A stretch of 64,000 bases of DNA from Chlorogloeopsis sp. ULAP01 (lineage in GTDB: Bacteria > Cyanobacteriota > Cyanobacteriia > Cyanobacteriales > Nostocaceae): contig NZ_JAUDRH010000002.1 in NCBI RefSeq assembly GCF_030381805.1, positions 496,001 to 560,000 of the forward strand, written 5' to 3'. Shown in pieces: positions 62,242 to 64,000 of the stretch. The notes beneath the pieces are model-generated. The model was not told where the DNA came from, did no database searches, and saw only the letters and a list, made by a program, of their open reading frames with translations. The first letter of the stretch is position 1; each line of letters opens with the position of its first letter. A program made the translations under genes and the position numbers.

Positions 62242-62958
62242 TTAAACATCAGTCATTCCTTCTTCTTCAAGCCTTTTGAGAGAAACCCTTGCTGCCTCAG
62301 CAACGTGTGGGTGTCCGTCTTTTTCGAGATATTTTAAAGCTGACAAACTTTTGGGTGTAGGAAGATGTCCCAAAGCTTCTGCTAGACGTTGCCGCACTAG
62401 CCAATCTTCTGCTTGGGCAAAACGCAGTATCCGATCTACTGCATCGATATCTTTAATTTCTCCCAATGCAGCGATCGCTGCTTGTTGGATGACGACTTCC
62501 TCACTTTCTAATGCTTTGTAGAGAATTTTACGTGCGCGAGTGTCTTTAATATTACCCAAAGATACAGCAGCACTAAAACGTACCAGCCAATCTGTATCTT
62601 CGTAAAAAGCCCGTGATAGTGGTTCAAAAGCTCTGATATCACCCAAGTAACCTAAAGCACCAGCCGCATCAGCGCGAATGCCATAATCTGGATCAGTTTC
62701 CAGAATTTTGACTAGAATGGCATAGCACTCTGGAGTTGGTTTCACTCCCAAGGCAAAGATTGCCATTGACCGTAATTGGAGAGAATCATCATCCAAAACC
62801 TTTTTAATCAAAGGTACGGCGTCTTCTGCTGGTACATCCCGCAAAGAAGCAAGGGCAACCATGCGATCGCGCAAATTCGGACTTTCTAATTGAGTGGAAA
62901 TTTCCTCTATGCTTGGAGTTGGCATCTGATTTAATGCACTTTTGCTACTTACATCCAT
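62242..62958 (-). CDS. HEAT-repeat protein, PBS-lyase-like
   Basis: A 238-residue protein made of about six HEAT (PBS lyase-like) repeats: RMVALASLRDVPAEDAVPLIKKVL, RSMAIFALGVKPT, IRADAAGALGYLGDIRAFEPLSRAF, VRFSAAVSLGNIKDTRARKILYKAL, IQQAAIAALGEIKDIDAV and VRQRLAEALGHLPTPKSL. Such proteins in cyanobacteria include NblB, which assists phycobilisome breakdown, and bilin-lyase subunits. It may be NblB-like, which fits the neighbouring cpcS, but HEAT repeats alone do not prove it. Soluble. Confidence 0.85.
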   Translation of the reverse strand: MDVSSKSALNQMPTPSIEEISTQLESPNLRDRMVALASLRDVPAEDAVPLIKKVLDDDSLQLRSMAIFALGVKPTPECYAILVKILETDPDYGIRADAAGALGYLGDIRAFEPLSRAFYEDTDWLVRFSAAVSLGNIKDTRARKILYKALESEEVVIQQAAIAALGEIKDIDAVDRILRFAQAEDWLVRQRLAEALGHLPTPKSLSALKYLEKDGHPHVAEAARVSLKRLEEEGMTDV

Positions 62959-63122
62959 ACAAGTATCATTACCGATCCAGCTATAGATTACTAGGAGGAT
63001 AACCGCTCAAACCTCCCACCCTCCCACTTCTCTTCCTAGTCCCTAGTCCCTAGTCGCTGTAACCTTGTAAAAAGCGATATATTTACGGTTATTACTAATC
63101 CTGATTTTTATTAATTAAGTTT

Positions 63123-63470
63123 ATGGCTTCCGAAAAGGGTAAATCTTCAAGCGATCGCTTTGTCTATCGAGAATTTGGGCAAGAAAACCCAGCAGCCTTG
63201 GAAAGAGCAATTCAAGAACTACCCCCCCAGCAACAAAATTTACGCGTACAAGCTACCCGTGCTGGACGTAAAGGTAAAACTGTAACTGTGATTAGCGGTT
63301 TTCAAACCAAACTAGAAACCTTACAAGCTTTATTAAAGCAGTTAAAAACACAGTGTGGAACCGGTGGCACTGTTAAAGATAATGAAATTGAAATTCAGGG
63401 CGATCACAAGCAGAAAATATTGGAAATTTTGACCAAACTTGGGTATAAATCTAAAATCAGTGGTGGTTAA
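63123..63470 (+). CDS. SUI1/YciH-type translation factor
   Basis: A 115-residue protein with an N-terminal unstructured head (MASEKGKSSSDRFVYREFGQ) and a C-terminal SUI1 domain: NLRVQATRAGRKGKTVTVISGFQ, then LLKQLKTQCGTGGTVKDNEIEIQGDHKQKILEILTKLGYKSKISGG, with the G-R-K-G-K and T-G-G-T-V motifs shared with eIF1 and bacterial YciH. YciH helps tune translation initiation fidelity under stress. Cytosolic; single gene; start is unambiguous (ATG with no competing upstream start). Confidence 0.93.
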   Translation: MASEKGKSSSDRFVYREFGQENPAALERAIQELPPQQQNLRVQATRAGRKGKTVTVISGFQTKLETLQALLKQLKTQCGTGGTVKDNEIEIQGDHKQKILEILTKLGYKSKISGG

Positions 63471-63582
63471 AGAGGACGCGGGGACACACCAGACACAGGG
63501 ACACGGAGAATCGATCAGCATGTTCGTTGCCCCTTGTCTCCCCTCTCCCCCTCTCCCCCTCTCCTTGTCCTCTTCCTAGCCC
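63471..63582. repeat. low-complexity tract with dispersed repeat copy 4
   Basis: Purine-rich then pyrimidine-rich spacer with short tandem CTCTCCCC units (63540-63565). At 63505-63535 is a fourth, more diverged copy of the dispersed repeat (AATCGATCAGCATGTTCGTT). It lies between the convergent SUI1 and coq4-like genes. Confidence 0.55.
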
Positions 63583-64000
63583 CTAATCCCTATTAATCGC
63601 AAACATAGCTTGCACATCTTGTAAGGGTAAGTGCCAAAGTAACTCTGGTTGCCAACTGTCTGGATCGAAGTGGGAGTTAAAACCGCGTTGATACGCTTGC
63701 CACAGTCTTTCCCAATTAAGCTTTTGTTGCTCATCTACTTGTCTTGTGAATCATTCGCAACAACCCTAATCCAATTAGCAAGTTCGCTAATCTAAATTTT
63801 GCTCCTAGTAAAAACGCTTGTACTTCTGCTTCAGCAATGGGATCTGTACCATAACCTGTGAGGATATGAATCCCATCGTGGAGTTGCTTGCGGCGAGGGC
63901 CTGTAGTGAAGGGTACTATATTATTTTTATCTAGAAAGTCTGCCCAAGTTCTGCCAAAACTACCAACAGGTAAGGAGCGCAATTTTTCTACATACACCAC
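63583..64000 (-). pseudogene. Coq4 family gene, partial and frameshifted
   Basis: Cut by the right window edge. The first frame (63731-64000) reads LPVGSFGRTWADFLD, QLHDGIHILTGYGTDPIAE with the Coq4 zinc motif H-D-x-x-H-x11-E, then FRLANLLIGLGLLRMI, and stops at IHKTSR. In another frame, from 63738 to a stop at 63583, the next residues continue as family sequence: VDEQQKLNWERLWQAYQRGF, then NSHFDPDSWQ, then ELLWHLPLQDVQAMFAINRD. A single base gained or lost at about 63742-63750 would restore one frame. It is a true mutation or a sequencing error. Coq4 homologues act around quinone synthesis. Confidence 0.8.

Overview
The window is chromosomal DNA of a cyanobacterium, most likely a filamentous heterocyst-former of the Nostocales. 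The reasons are the very frequent GCGATCGC (HIP1) octamer, a phycobiliprotein lyase, Psb35, a DUF1823 protein, an SLH-OprB porin, a group 2 sigma factor, and intergenic short tandem repeats of the kind common in Nostoc relatives. Genes are mostly single or in pairs, on both strands, with AT-rich spacers; no tRNA, rRNA, CRISPR array or prophage module was seen.

Layout: 1-985 is a small toxin-antitoxin-like patch (DUF433 with a decayed partner, then a coupled DUF6883/DUF4926 pair). 1181-4803 holds an APH-type kinase, a hydratase-fold lipoprotein, a dienelactone hydrolase and a small membrane-anchored helical protein. 5579-8975 is a three-gene ABC importer of the nitrate/cyanate/bicarbonate (NitT/TauT) type. 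9371-16757 is mainly housekeeping: USP, rsmB, TerB, psb35, a class A penicillin-binding protein, folK and a Nudix hydrolase. 16870-17171 looks like a structured RNA around a very short ORF. 17638-23952 has a pterin dehydratase, a porin, an Rrf2 regulator next to cysK, a J-domain protein, a SnoaL-like protein and a two-domain QueD homologue.

24741-31028 carries a glycosyltransferase, a PrsW-like protease, a methyltransferase, mscL with a zinc-ribbon tail, a VOC protein, and a divergent tetR/FAD-monooxygenase pair with three matching operator-like dyads. At 31174-34254 a single AT-rich gene encodes a fused cytosine-5 methyltransferase and probable restriction nuclease; copies of neighbouring gene ends lie on both sides of it, as if from an insertion or rearrangement. 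34390-40340 has a DUF3352 protein, an M1 aminopeptidase with HEAT repeats and an EamA transporter. 40403-41929 is a TnpB element (frameshifted) with a divergent ribbon-helix-helix gene. 42040-43360 is a second TetR circuit, followed by gene remnants and unknown small genes to about 46000.

46125-64000 has a fasciclin protein, a GST, a HerA-like ATPase, a broken O-antigen ligase, a tandem pair of paralogues built from an unrecognised repeated domain, a group 2 sigma factor with a long leader, cobO, a GH13 enzyme, DUF1823, cpcS, a HEAT-repeat protein, a SUI1 protein and a frameshifted coq4 running off the right edge.

The least explained items are the methyltransferase-nuclease fusion and its scars, the duplicated repeat-domain proteins at 51587-53903, and the structured region at 16870-17171. 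All family calls come from reading motifs; no database search was run.
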